This document shows, piece by piece, positions 36,607-47,473 of a stretch of 64,000 nucleotides of DNA (positions are counted from its first letter, which is position 1; the number at the start of each line of letters is the position of its first letter). The stretch covers positions 124,001-188,000 of the forward strand of contig VWPU01006262.1 of the NCBI GenBank assembly GCA_013398955.1. Direction: 5' to 3'. A program made the translations under genes and the position numbers. A model generated the notes under the pieces. It was not told the DNA's origin. It was given only the letters and a program-made list of their open reading frames with translations, and searched no databases. Source of the stretch: Callaeas wilsoni. Taxonomy: Eukaryota > Chordata > Aves > Passeriformes > Callaeidae.

Positions 36607-37125
36607 GTCCCAAAAGGCTTCTCTCAGTTGTCTCTTTTCATGGCTGAACAGACCCAGCTCCCTCAGGCTTTCCTTGTAAGAGAGATGCTCCCGTCCCTTA
36701 ATCATCTTTGTCACCCTTTGCTGGACCTGCTCCATGTCTCTTTTGTCCTGAGGAGCCCAGCACTGGACACAGCACTCCAGATGTGGCCTCACCAGAGCTG
36801 AGCAGAGGGGCAGGATCACCTCGCTTTACCTGCTGGAATGCTCTTCCTAATGCACCCCAGGTCACGGTTGCCCTTTCAGCCACAAGGGCACTGCTGGCTC
36901 ATGGACAGCTTGCTGTCCACCAGGATCCCCAGACCTGTCTCGACAGAGCTGCTTTCCAGCAGGTCAGCCCCCAGCCTGTGCTGGTGCAGGTGGTTATTCG
37001 TCCCCGGGTGCAGGACCCTGCACTTGCCTTTGTTGAATTTCAGTTGGTTCTTCTCTGCCCATCTCTCCGACCTGTTGAGGTCCTTCTGAATGACATCAAA
37101 TGTAGAGAGGCCTGCTTTCACCTAA
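36607..37125 (-). mobile_element. CR1 LINE, RT segment (split copy, part 2)
   Basis: On the minus strand 37121-36876 reads VIQKDLNRSERWAEKNQLKF, then NKGKCRVLHPGTNNHLHQHR. From 36819 another frame continues [20 protein letters not shown] and [18 protein letters not shown] up to the LTR junction. These are consecutive parts of CR1 ORF2, so the two CR1 pieces are one insertion. A frameshift lies between 36819 and 36876. The 5' truncation is near 37125. Plus-strand frames at 36708-37193 are antisense. Confidence 0.92.
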
Positions 37126-39068
37126 TGTCCATCTGTGCTCTGCTTTACTCTTGCCTGCCACTTGGAATTTCTGCCATCTCCTGCAGTTTTTGAAATCCTT
37201 ATTTCTTTTCAGAAGGCTCATGTTACATAGAGGCTAATGCAATATTTCTTTTCTTAGCCAATAATGTTAAATAAGTTCAGTTTTCGGTTTGAGTATGTCT
37301 TTTCCCCCATATCTTCTCTCAAGTCCTTTTGTCCAGTTTGCTTATCAGAAATATGTATCATTTGGGCTAAGATTGTCTAGTTTTAAAATCTAGCCATGCA
37401 TTTAAATATGTATACTACACATACATAAATATATACATATATTTAAGGAAGTGTTACATTGGATACTCTTTACAGCGATCTGCCAGGTTTTTCTGACCAT
37501 ATGAAGATAATCAACAGTTTCCACTCTTCAGAAAAAAGTCAAAGGCAAGTAGTATAAATGGTTAGTGATAGCAAAGGAAAAATAGAAAGAAATCCAAGAA
37601 CAAACCTCTGGGAACCTATAACAGCTGTCATTGAATGGCTGTAAATTGGTAAAACCTACACTGGAAAGAAGATACAGTGATAATATTTGTAGGGTCTGCA
37701 AGAGGACTCCATACAACATAAATCTAGTAGGAGAAAACTTCCAAAGATTAAGAATAGCTATTTTGAATACATAGTAGGTAGTAGGGAATCTTTTGGGTAT
37801 CTAAACCCGGAAATGACAGCTTTCAAACAAATCCCTAACTATAAAATTGTCATTGTCTTCTTTTTCACATATACATGTATTTTTATGCCTTTGCTTTTTC
37901 CACAGTTCAAAGACTGATTTATTACCAGAGGAAACCCTGTGAGAAAGGCAAAAAAACAAATGCAGGATTCATTCAGGCTCTGTTCTAGTTCCAGTCTCGA
38001 GATCCCCTATCTCACTAAAATTATTTTGTATGTTTGAGCTTTAGTGGTTCTGGAGGTTTTAACTTGGAACAGATAAAAAAACAGAAGAAGAGAGCAAACT
38101 CAAGGTCTGGCATAGGGAACACTATACTGACTTCAGATTTTTAAATGTTGATTCCGTGCTTGCCGGTCCAACTTAATAAATAATTTCTAGCAAGAATCTA
38201 ATCTATTCATAAACTGCTCCAGAGTGCACAATGTCTGATTCATAAAGGTGCGAATCTTTTGAAAAGTCTGCTTTTAAAAAAGTTATTTGCATTTTTTTAT
38301 GGAAGGACTCAAAATGTTTTAATCATTGAAGCAGCCTTCTGAAAAGAAATCAAGTTTGGGTTTAAAGATATAAGCATATTGGCTATGCAAAGCTCTAGGT
38401 TTTACCCGTTTTCATGTTATTATGTATAGCATTACACCACTATAATCCAATATTCTGTTATGGTGTCATAACACAGGAAAAAAGTTAGAGCAAACTGATT
38501 ACAGATCAGCTGGAACACAGGAGCTGAAAAGGCTTTACAGCACATATGCATACATAATGTATATTGAAAACTTGAAAATACTGGAGTCCTGGATTTGCTT
38601 GAAAATGAGAGAAAACATTTTATAGATGTATCAGTTCAATGTATAAAGAACCACCAAAGCAGACAAGAATAGGAAGGAAAAGGAGAGATTTTCAAGTTTA
38701 AATGTCAATGCATCTCCAGTAACAGCTAGTTAAGGTGGACTTGCAGAGCAACAAGACAGAAAACAATGTAAATACTTTTAAGGGGAAATTTGGAGTGATT
38801 CAGGTTTTTTATGAGTAACAGAAATGAAAGTCACAGTGCTGTGATGCCAGGAGACTAAACACTAGCATCTTACTTGATCAAGCATGTGCACACTTTGGTA
38901 GAACCACTGGAGAGCAACAAAGATGAGGAACAGAAGATCTATTAAAAGAAACAAGACAACATGGCCCTGGAGAAACTGAGCGTGAGCTTGACATTCTCTG
39001 CTTCCAGTCACAGTTGTGCCTGCAGTGCAGATAGATGCTTATATTCTTGACAACTTGCCTTTTAGCAC
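37126..39068. other. Unique sequence, no gene recognised
   Basis: AT-rich sequence with TATA/CATA-rich words around 37400-37445. No exon or repeat family seen. Confidence 0.45.
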
Positions 39069-39452
39069 TGTGATGACAGAAGTTCGCTGCTTCTGCAGAT
39101 GTTGAAGTTGGCATCTTCGAAATAACTTAACTTACAATCATTAATAATTTAATAAATAATAAAAAATATAAAGCATTTAATAAATTAAAATAAATTTAAA
39201 ATTTAGTAAAAATAATTATACCTACTAGGTCTCATAAACCAAGTCCACAAGTATAAAACACACGTCACCTGTCCCAACAGAAGGTGAACGAGACTATATA
39301 AACTACAATGACATCTTTCACCCTCCTCACACTACAGTGAGATGCCTGTTTTGAAGACCTATTGTAAAGTTGGCTCAGTAATAAGTAAATAAAGAGGCGC
39401 TCTGTTGCTTCCCAACAGTATAACTATTCATGTGGTGTTTCTGTCCATCACA
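39069..39452 (+). mobile_element. Probable solo LTR with 13-base terminal inverted repeats
   Basis: The start TGTGATGACAGAA and the end TTTCTGTCCATCACA are inverted copies of each other with a one-base indel. Inside, TATATAAA (39295-39302) is followed about 90 bases later by AATAAA (39388-39393), the spacing expected for an LTR promoter and polyadenylation signal on the plus strand. The U3 part (39120-39220) is extremely A/T-rich. The flanking bases do not show a clear target-site duplication. It is unrelated to the two TGATG-CTTAGG LTRs nearby. A non-LTR foldback element is the main alternative. Confidence 0.6.
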
Positions 39453-39512
39453 TATATTTTACATTTATTCTCTGTTGGGTCAAAATGTGATCCAGTATAT
39501 GGTTCCCTGAAG

Positions 39513-39960
39513 TGATGCCTTAGGATTTTAGCTTTTATATTTTCATATATTTGTAATCCTGCAATTCTTTAGTGTATAACTCTGAACTCCATATAGCGTG
39601 TTAGCAACTGCTTTTCCCATTTTTGTCAGACCCAACAATTCCTCTCCAGGCCTGAGAATCAAGGACACCTCACTGTCTCAGGCCCTGAGAAATGTAAACA
39701 AAAGCGAGTTGAGGGGGGCAAACTAAGAGAATGGGACTCCACTGCCTGAAGCTGTAATTGGACAATTAACCTCTGATATGCAAATGGACAAAACTTATAT
39801 CTGTCCAAAAAACGTGTTACTGTGTCCATCCTGGGTGCAGTCTCTGTGAGACTCCTGCACTGCCCAAGGTGTACCCTGTGAAGGCCTTTCAATAAATACC
39901 TGCCCTTTATCCTTTCACTCTGTCTAGCCTCTGTTCCAGGGCAGCCTCTACAAGGTGTCA
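39513..39960 (+). mobile_element. Solo LTR, same family as 36184-36606
   Basis: It begins TGATGCCTTAGGATTTTAGC and ends CTACAAGGTGTCA, with matching short inverted ends (TGATGCCTT / AAGGTGTCA) and the 4-base target duplication GAAG (39509-39512 and 39961-39964). The octamer ATGCAAAT at 39778-39785 sits just before an A/T-rich TTATAT promoter-like word. AATAAA is at 39891-39896. No gag or pol lies next to it, so it is a solo LTR. The minus-strand frame 40117-39659 is antisense chance sequence. Confidence 0.88.
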
Positions 39961-39964
39961 GAAG

Positions 39965-41321
39965 TACCTTAACAACACTTTCAGTAAATGCTAAATACTG
40001 AAACACACGTTCATATGTCTGCAGTGTAAAAGTCTGTCCTGCAACAGTGTTTGGATTACAGTTTAGATAAGCATTAGTAAAGATAGTATTACAGTTGGCA
40101 GAACATTTGCTGCACAAAAAGAGTACTTTGAATCAGAATATGCAAGAAATTATACTGAATTATACTGGAAATAAACTCTAAGGGACTACCGGTATAGCAC
40201 AGCCACGGGAATTAAAGTCCATTTGTACTCCTGCTTGGCTAGTTTTGGACAACTTGAACAACTGTATGTTTATATTTATAGATAAAATATACTGTTCAAC
40301 AGCAGTGGTTCATGGTAGCACATAGAATCTACTAATAAGGATATACATTACTGCATTCATTTTACCACTATTGCATGCTACTTTAAATTTTGTTTCTGTT
40401 CATTAAAGATGTACAAAATCACAAGATGTTAGGAAACTATTTTGAACTTAGTAAAAGAGGCTGTAGAGAAGATAAAGCAAATTATCATGGCAAGGTAGCA
40501 GTTAATTTAAAAATAAAAAAAAAAGGTAAAAAATTTTAAAAGTTCCACAACTTATAATAGCAGGCATAATGGTAAGCCACTAGAGCATTCTGGGTCCAAG
40601 TCCTAAGGCAGAAATAAGTGCTTACCACAAGCTGTCCCTAAATTGTAGAATGGAGTCATGTGGATGCTCTATGATGGCAAGCATGCACATCTGGACTATG
40701 ACCTAGGTTTATTAATTTTTTCCTGTTTTTTTCTAGGCTGAATATACCATATATTCTCCCCGAAATTCACCCCGCTCTCTGTCCTCTCCAATTCATGCAG
40801 CAAGCAACCAAGTATCTATCACCCTTCTACCCCACCTCTGACATATGTTGTGGCCTGGCTCTTCCACTCTGCTCACAGAGACAGCAAGATTTGCTGACTT
40901 CTTTACTTGACAGACTCAATTTACACTATTTATTCTTTAAAAATGTAAATATCTTTGACTCAAGACAGCAGTGTCTTCTGAATGTATCAGAACATCATAG
41001 CATTGTAGGGTTCTTATATAGTACAGAGAAGTAATAGACCAAACTTGAACTAGTACAGAGTTGCACTTTTTGGCAACACTACTAAACTGAGCAATTGTCT
41101 AAGCTTTCTTTGACACTGTTAATGGTGGGGGCAGGGGGTGGGGGAAAGAGGAACACAGAAATTGCTTCTCTGTCTCAGATCTAATCCTATGGCATCTTGA
41201 AACAACTACTTTTTTCCTAGGATACTTGCTTCCCAGTAAAAATTGATATATTTCTATCCCAACCTGTTTGACAGGTACATACACTTGAATAGGGTAAAAG
41301 TACAGAAGTGATTCAAAAGCC
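39965..41321. other. Unique sequence, nothing recognised
   Basis: AT-rich with A-runs near 40508-40525. No gene or repeat family identified. Confidence 0.45.
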
Positions 41322-41323
41322 AG

Positions 41324-41802
41324 GGGGGAAGGGAAGGGAAGGGAAGGGAAGGGAAGGGAAGGGAAGGGAAGGGAAGGGAAGGGAAGGGAAGGGAAGGGAA
41401 GGGAAGGGAAGGGAAGGGAAGGGAAGGGAAGGAAAGACCAGGAGAGCANNNNNNNNNNNNNNNNNNNNNNNNNNNNNNNNNNNNNNNNNNNNNNNNNNNN
41501 NNNNNNNNNNNNNNNNNNNNNNNNNNNNNNNNNNNNNNNNNNNNNNNNNNNNNNNNNNNNNNNNNNNNNNNNNNNNNNNNNNNNNNNNNNNNNNNNNNNN
41601 NNNNNNNNNNNNNNNNNNNNNNNNNNNNNNNNNNNNNNNNNNNNNNNNNNNNNNNNNNNNNNNNNNNNNNNNNNNNNNNNNNNNNNNNNNNNNNNNNNNN
41701 NNNNNNNNNNNNNNNNNNNNNNNNNNNNNNNNNNNNGGGAAGGGAAGGGAAGGGAAGGGAAGGGAAGGGAAGGGAAGGGAAGGGAAGGGAAGGGAAGGGA
41801 AG
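41324..41802. repeat. (GGGAA)n pentanucleotide array containing an assembly gap
   Basis: About 105 bases of nearly pure GGGAA units precede the gap and 65 bases follow it. The last 17 bases before the gap (AAGACCAGGAGAGCA) leave the repeat, so the gap may hide more than repeat. The G-rich strand has many GGG runs spaced by AA, a strong G-quadruplex pattern. All open frames over this block only reflect the repeat and the N run. Confidence 0.95.
41449..41736. other. Assembly gap (288 N)
   Basis: Unsequenced bases. The non-round length suggests an estimated size and not a default filler. Confidence 0.99.
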
Positions 41803-44800
41803 TTTTCCTGAACAGTGATAAAAGCAATGATATCCACAGTGGGGTTTCTGAGAAGCAATCTGGCATTTCAAAGTAATTCCTCCCTTGTTATACAAAGGAG
41901 ATTGGTCTTCCTTGCAACACCAGAATATAGAAGGATGGACCCTTTTTGGGCTGAGAAGCTTCCAGGTGTTTCCCCGAACCACAGCCTGCTTCATTTCTAT
42001 GTAGTCATTGTGGTAGTTGAACCCAAACTATTTTCTTTTACAATGCCTCAAGGAAAAGAAATGAAGGTAGCACCAGCCACTGTATTATCCCTGATATAAC
42101 TGCAATCGCGTTCCCTTCACTGGTGTTCGGTTCTCTCACTACCCATAACACTCACTATAATCTTCGAACCATGCCGTGCAAATCCAGGCTTCACGCTTAG
42201 GTCACCAGTGATAACGCAATCTGATCCAAAGCAGTCCTGCCTCGGACAGCCCTCCTTTGCTCTTTTCTGAACTCTTTCCTCTTTTCCCCTTTTGCCCAGG
42301 AAGCACAGTGCACTGCCAGTCTCACTGACCAGTACAGAAGGAGGTTTGGAAAGGCTGTACATGGCACCGGCCAAACATTGACTGGTATATCCACAGCCAG
42401 GCTGGAAAGAGGAAGAGAAAAGCAACACTGAAGGAAATTAATTCGGTCTGCCCAGCTATGTAAGTGCCTGTTGCCCAGGGTATGCTCCTCTACATGAATC
42501 ACTTACATTCTGTCCTGACTTTTTTGCTGCTATCACTGATAAAAATTCCTTTCCAACTCTTCTTCATCCTTCTTTCAAATGAAAGTCATCTCATAATAAC
42601 CTCAGCAAATGCTACCACCACACTGCAGCTATTTTTTCTTCAGACAAAGCTATTTACCCATTTCATTCCAAGTAGTTTCACAGTAATGGAAACGCCATTC
42701 AGAGATGAATAACTTAATCCTTTCTCTTAGCAGCCTTCCCTATCTCTTCCATTTGATTTGGTGTCTTTGCCAGCTCAGTAAATGTTTAACAGATATTTCT
42801 TGGTGTAAAGACCTTATTTTCTAAAATATTTGTACAGTAGTTAGGGAAAATTATGCTTTTTTAACTGCTTTCATTTCAAGGATAGTGCTGTGGACAAGAA
42901 GATAATTTAAGTCATTACAGCCTGTCAACCAAGATCTGTTCACTTTGACTTTTCAGGTAATTACACTTTTTTAATATTTAGAATGTAAAGTATATAGAGA
43001 AATAAATGGGATTAACAGCATAAAGCGATTGCTGATTTTCTAAGCTCTAAAGCAATGAGTATAGAGGACAAGAATGAGATAGTTTATTTGAAGAAAGACT
43101 ATCCAATATAATTGTTTGAAATATAAGTATATTGCCATTTACTGGACAGCCTCATCTAATTCACATTAAGCGTTTATAAAAAGGCATTACTATTTTGGAA
43201 TTTAGTCCTCCTGAAAAAGGACAGAATGGTATGATACCCATATCAGTCACATGCATGTCTGTCTTGTGCACACTGTAGAATTTAAAAATCTAATACAAGG
43301 AGAGATCTGCTCCATTTGGTGTCAGACTTCTAACACAACTCTCTTCAACACAAGTAGGCACACAACAATCAGCAGCTTGTTCCAGAAACTCTAGGGGGAC
43401 AGTTGGCTTTGTCTCACCTTCCCATACAAATGTAACAAGAAATAACTACCAGTATATGCCACGTATTTATCTGAATGCCAGAAATATACATATATGTATG
43501 CAGCTTAAAAGGAATGATAAGGCATATTTGTGGATAATTTCATCCTTGTGATCTCCCTGTCATAAGGGCATCACAGTTATCAGGTGATACCAAGGTAATT
43601 AATTCCACAAATTAACACTGCTCTGTCTGTTGCCTATTCCTTGGTCAGGCCACCTAATTCATATCCCCTGTCTTTTTTCCTTCTGGAACCTGCAGAAACT
43701 GTTACTTCCAAACATGGGTCTGTCTGGAATGGCAACCTCACTCAAACCAATGGCCACATCTCGAGACACTCCTGCTGTTCATAGCCTTTATTTTCTATTG
43801 CAGGTACTTCTAGCCTCATTTTTATGGATTAAGGCTAGCAACCAGGACCCCAAAAAATACCAAGGTTTGGTTTGATTTGCCTTTGTTGCCTCAATCTCTA
43901 GCTGCAATTCCAGATAAAATTCAAAATTCACCCAGACAATTGTTGTTTTCTTTGGTTTTGTTTTTGTTATTATGGAGCCTTTCTTTGTTTTCAATTTCTA
44001 TTTGAACAAATGTCACAGATGATAAACCACACTTCACTGTCTCCATCCTGTAATTTAGCAGAGTTAAGTAAGTATCACAGGCTGAACCTACATACTCCTT
44101 TAGTAGGCAGTCAAGTATTTTGATGTCCTTTTCCACCAACTTATTATGTCTAAACTCATAGACTTTACATGCTACACCACTACTTCACTGCAACCTCGTA
44201 GACTTCTGACTGGTGCATTCTCTGATACTGCTACAGCTCTTTCCCATGAGTGGCCCAATTTTTTGGAAACAACTTGGCAAAATTTAAAAGCTCCCATAAT
44301 GTCATTCTTTGGTTGTAGAAAGGACAGAGCATCTATGTTAATTCAGTCATATTGTTTTCAGTCTTAAGGGTCCTTCCTGCATTCTTTTTAACCTCAGCAT
44401 TACCAGATTTAGCAGTCACAAATACATTTGCACATAAACACATTTTTTTCTTTTTTCCTCACTTCTTTTAAACATTTCTGTCATAGATTTTATCATAGAG
44501 AAGCAGCTTCCACTAACACATTTGTACAGGTAGCACTGCCAGAGTACATGAAGTGCTCCAAAACTAGTCACATATAAGACTAAAACCAAACAATCTTGGT
44601 GTTTGTTGTAATATAATATCTGCAGACATGATAGAAAATGAAACACTACTTAAACTGTGTCCTGATTATTTTCCAGAGAGCTTCAGCTCTGAATAGGTCT
44701 CTTCTTGCTCTCATTCTTCTTCTCAGATTATTTTTTTTAGTTTTTTTTAGTTTGTTTTACCCCTTTATGGTGCATGAGCCAATAACCACTTAGCCACAGC

Positions 44801-45600
44801 TTGGCAGAGGGGTTCTCTTTCATTCAGTGTCTGTGTTTTAACCTCTCAGCTTTTCACCATCAGGGCCTCTGTGCTTCAAAAGTCTATCAAGTTGGCTTAC
44901 AGCAGCATGGCTATGATGCAGCTCTGTCACCTCAAGCTGATTCACTAGCACCTGTCCCCTGACATCACAGGTATTAATGCACTGCTGTACCCAGCAGAAA
45001 CAGAGAATTAGCACTACTTCTGGTGACTTTTGGATCAATTTAATCAGACTAACCATACAGGTAATTTCAGCTTCTCTTCTCAAACCTGTAATAATTACTG
45101 CTTTTGAATCAGTCATTGCTAGCCAGCTGCACTGAACTAGAGTTCCGTGACTGGCTCATAATTAATTCTCTTTAAAATAATTGTCATTTCTCAGTAAATA
45201 ACAATCAGGATCAGATAGATGAAAAGAATTTTCCCTTCCACCCCAAATTACCAGCATTAAAAAAAAATACTGGATGAATCTTTGGCAAATCTTGCTCAGA
45301 ACAAAAAGCTGGAACACATGTTACCATCTATAACAAATGCCACTTGTTTATACAGAGCAAAGCTTTCTCAACCCAGAACTCTGTCTCATTCTTGAAGAAA
45401 AGCTACCTCCAGCACATCAATTAGCATAGGGTAATTTGAGTTCAGGCAAGTTAACATAAGGTTTTCTTATGTTTTCTTACAAAAAGGAGGAGAGCCAGAC
45501 TGAAAGGCACTTTGAAGGTAACGCACTTGTCAACATGCAAAGGTTGCAGGCAGATACGGAGACATCTTTGGTTTATATCTTGCAGCATGTTCCTATTTCA
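41803..45600. other. Unique sequence, no gene recognised
   Basis: No exon or repeat family seen in 3.8 kb. A mildly CpG-rich patch is at 42105-42245. The stretch 43525-43620 reads like possibly conserved sequence (GTTATCAGGTGATACC, AAGGTAATTAATTCC) but is too short to call. Frames of 60-103 codons here have no domain. Confidence 0.45.
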
Positions 45601-45604
45601 TTAA

Positions 45605-45692
45605 ATTAAAAAAAAAATTAAAAACCAACCAAACAAACAAAAAACAAACAAACAAAAACAAACAAACAAACAAAAAAAAAAAGGAATAGTCA
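45605..45692. repeat. A-rich (AAAC)n low-complexity tract
   Basis: Mix of AAAC, AACC and pure A runs ending in a 12-A stretch. Confidence 0.9.
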
Positions 45693-45968
45693 CCAGCCTC
45701 TAAAGTAGTAGCCTATCCCTGCCAGTAGTTGCTTTATGTTGCTTTAAGGTTAATATTAAAGTTTGTCCACAAGCCCTTTCCTGCTGGCTCTCAACCACCC
45801 TGATGTGTGGCACAGAGAGGCTGGGGCTGGATGGGGTGGTTTGGGAGCACCCTGGCTCCAGAAGCACCCACACCCATAATATGACCTGTGTGTTAACTTA
45901 AGGCAGAGCTGGGATTTGGCTTCTGTTCCGCTCACCACGTCAATTAGGTATATAACAAAACTGGGTTT
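45693..45968. other. Unique sequence, nothing recognised
   Basis: Moderate GC. The minus-strand frame 45971-45756 has no recognisable domain. Confidence 0.4.
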
Positions 45969-46225
45969 CACAGAATCATAGGAAGGTTCGGGTTGGAAGG
46001 GACCTTAGAGATCATTTACTTCCAATCCCCCTGCCATGGGCAGGGACATCCTTTACTAGACCAGGTTGCTCAGAGCCCCATCCAACCTGGCCTTGAACAC
46101 CTCCAGGGATGGAGCACATACAGCTTATCTGGGCAACGTGTGCCAGCACCTCACCACCATCACAGCAGAGAACTTTCTCCTAATAATCTATTCTAAACCT
46201 CCTGTCATTTAATGTGAGCAGTTTT
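45969..46225 (-). mobile_element. CR1 LINE 3' end
   Basis: The plus strand reads CACAGAATCATAGGAAGGTT, GGGTTGGAAGGGACCTTAGA, CCCCTGCCATGGGCAGGGAC and CAACCTGGCCTTGAACACCT, the reverse complement of a CR1 3' end. It includes part of the ORF2 C-terminus and the UTR. It is a different subfamily from the 15075 type. Confidence 0.93.
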
Positions 46226-46263
46226 AAAAATTACAAACATATAACAGTATATATTTTTATCTA

Positions 46264-46745
46264 CGTGCGTGTACGGTTTGACGCAGAAGACGCCCAGCAG
46301 CACCTCACGGCCAGGGGGCTGTCACGGGGCAGGCTGTGCCGCGGCGCCTTCCGCAGCGGCTGCCGCCGTTCCTGGGGGCGCATCGCCACCTAGCAGCGGC
46401 CCCGCGCAGCCTGCAGCGCCCGCCACGCCGCCGAGACGGGGGAGCTCCGCCGTACGAGCCCGCCCACGCCGCCCTGCTGCGGGCGGCAGGCGCAGGCAGA
46501 GGCGGCCGGAGGGGCAGGGTGGCCGCGGCCCGTGCGCCTGCCCCGCCGGCACAGCCCCGTGCCCGGCCCGGGCCTGCGCGGGGGTCCGCAGCGGGCAGCT
46601 CCTGGCGGCGCCGCGTTCCCTCGGGCCTTTCGCAGCACTGGGCAGCTCCTCGCTGCCCCTCCGCCCACCGTGGGGACTGCCGTGCCCCTGGGTGAATTTG
46701 TTCCTACACCGCGGTGCCCTGAGCCTGGATCCATCTCACCCGAGT
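46264..46745. promoter_or_regulatory. CpG island, candidate promoter
   Basis: About 480 bases very rich in C+G and in CpG (for example GCCGCGGCGCCTTCCGCAGC and GCGCCGCGTTCCCTCGGGCC), in sharp contrast to AT-rich flanks. Such islands in birds usually mark promoters. Stop-poor frames cross it on both strands (46269-46862 plus, 197 codons; 46758-46390 minus, 122 codons), but their Ala/Pro/Arg/Gly-rich products are what any GC-rich DNA gives, and I do not recognise a domain. A possible splice acceptor (pyrimidine-rich tract ending in GCGCAG) lies at 46866-46890. No gene can be named. Confidence 0.6.
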
Positions 46746-47118
46746 GAGATGGTGGCATCAGCCTCCCTTTTTAACCACAACTCAGTGCACAGGCCCTGCT
46801 GTAAGATAATTTGTGAGCAACCACTCTCCTGGAAAAATCTCATTAATTCAAAATCCCTTTGATTACTTTCTTTGTTTCTTCCTTGCGCAGGTCGGAGTGT
46901 TACACCCTCCTGCATGGATCTGGTTGTCACGAGCTCTCCCAACACTAGCCAGTCACTCCCTACAGCAAGACGGTGTGAGGATATGACTGCAGAATTTTTG
47001 CAATGTCATAATTACCCATCTTGCTCCCATCTGCAGGGTGAAAGGGAAGGAGTTTTGGTGTTTGCCGCACTGCCTGCTGCTTTGCTCTGGCTTGGCCTGT
47101 CGATCCAGGCAGCCACCC
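46746..47118. other. Unique sequence after the CpG island
   Basis: It contains the acceptor-like TTTCTTCCTTGCGCAG ending at 46890, then a plus-strand frame to 47129 without a known domain. It also contains one copy of a 28-base exact repeat (46991-47018) that recurs at 51300-51327. Confidence 0.4.
46991..47018 (+). repeat. Exact 28-base direct repeat, copy 1
   Basis: The word starting AGAATTTTTGCAATGTCATA and ending ATTACCCA is identical to 51300-51327. The flanks differ. Confidence 0.9.
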
Positions 47119-47473
47119 TCACAGGATAGCGGTGTCTGGTCGAGGTAGGGTCACTTCTGGCCCGAAGCCGTTTGCAACAAGCAGTCTCTGGGCTTTAGTT
47201 CGGCAGGAGCGAAGACAAGGAGGAAAGAGTTGGAATTTCTGTAGCTTTAATCCAAGTTTATTTTCTTGAAGGGGAGCTCGCAGAAAGACCCCTTAACTCT
47301 TTGGTTACATGTTTTTAAAGGGTTACAAAGTGAGAGAGGTATAATAGAGATAGCCAATCCAAAGGTGACACGCGTGACAAAGAACTAATAGAAACATCTC
47401 AGGGGAGGAACTTAGCCTAAGTTAAAAATGGTAGTACAGCCCAAGATAATCTTGAAACACACTGTCCTGTGAG
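47119..47473 (-). mobile_element. LTR-like element
   Basis: The outer ends are inverted copies (CTCACAGGATAG at 47119-47130 and CTGTCCTGTGAG at 47462-47473, one mismatch). Just inside, TGTCTGG (47133) and AACACA (to 47461) give TG/CA-type ends. On the minus strand a polyadenylation signal AATAAA (47262-47257) is followed by a GC-richer U5-like part ending in CCAGACA. That fits an LTR on the minus strand. No target-site duplication or second copy is present in the window, and the inverted outer ends are unusual for an LTR, so a foldback-type DNA element remains possible. Confidence 0.45.

Noticed and set aside
36708..37193. 161-codon plus-strand frame
   Set aside because: It is antisense to the CR1 ORF2 segment at 36607-37125.
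36184..39960. The two related LTRs as the ends of one provirus
   Set aside because: Each has its own 4-base duplication (GTCC, GAAG), and CR1 sequence, not retroviral sequence, adjoins the first LTR, so they are independent solo LTRs.
39659..40117. 152-codon minus-strand frame
   Set aside because: It is antisense to the solo LTR for most of its length and has no domain.
41099..41994. Long frames of up to 255 codons on both strands
   Set aside because: They run through the N gap and the GGGAA array; the length is an artefact of N and a stop-free repeat.
46269..46862. 197-codon plus-strand frame through the CpG island
   Set aside because: The Ala/Pro/Arg/Gly-rich product follows from GC-rich DNA with few stops. 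Competing long frames exist on the opposite strand, and no domain is recognisable.
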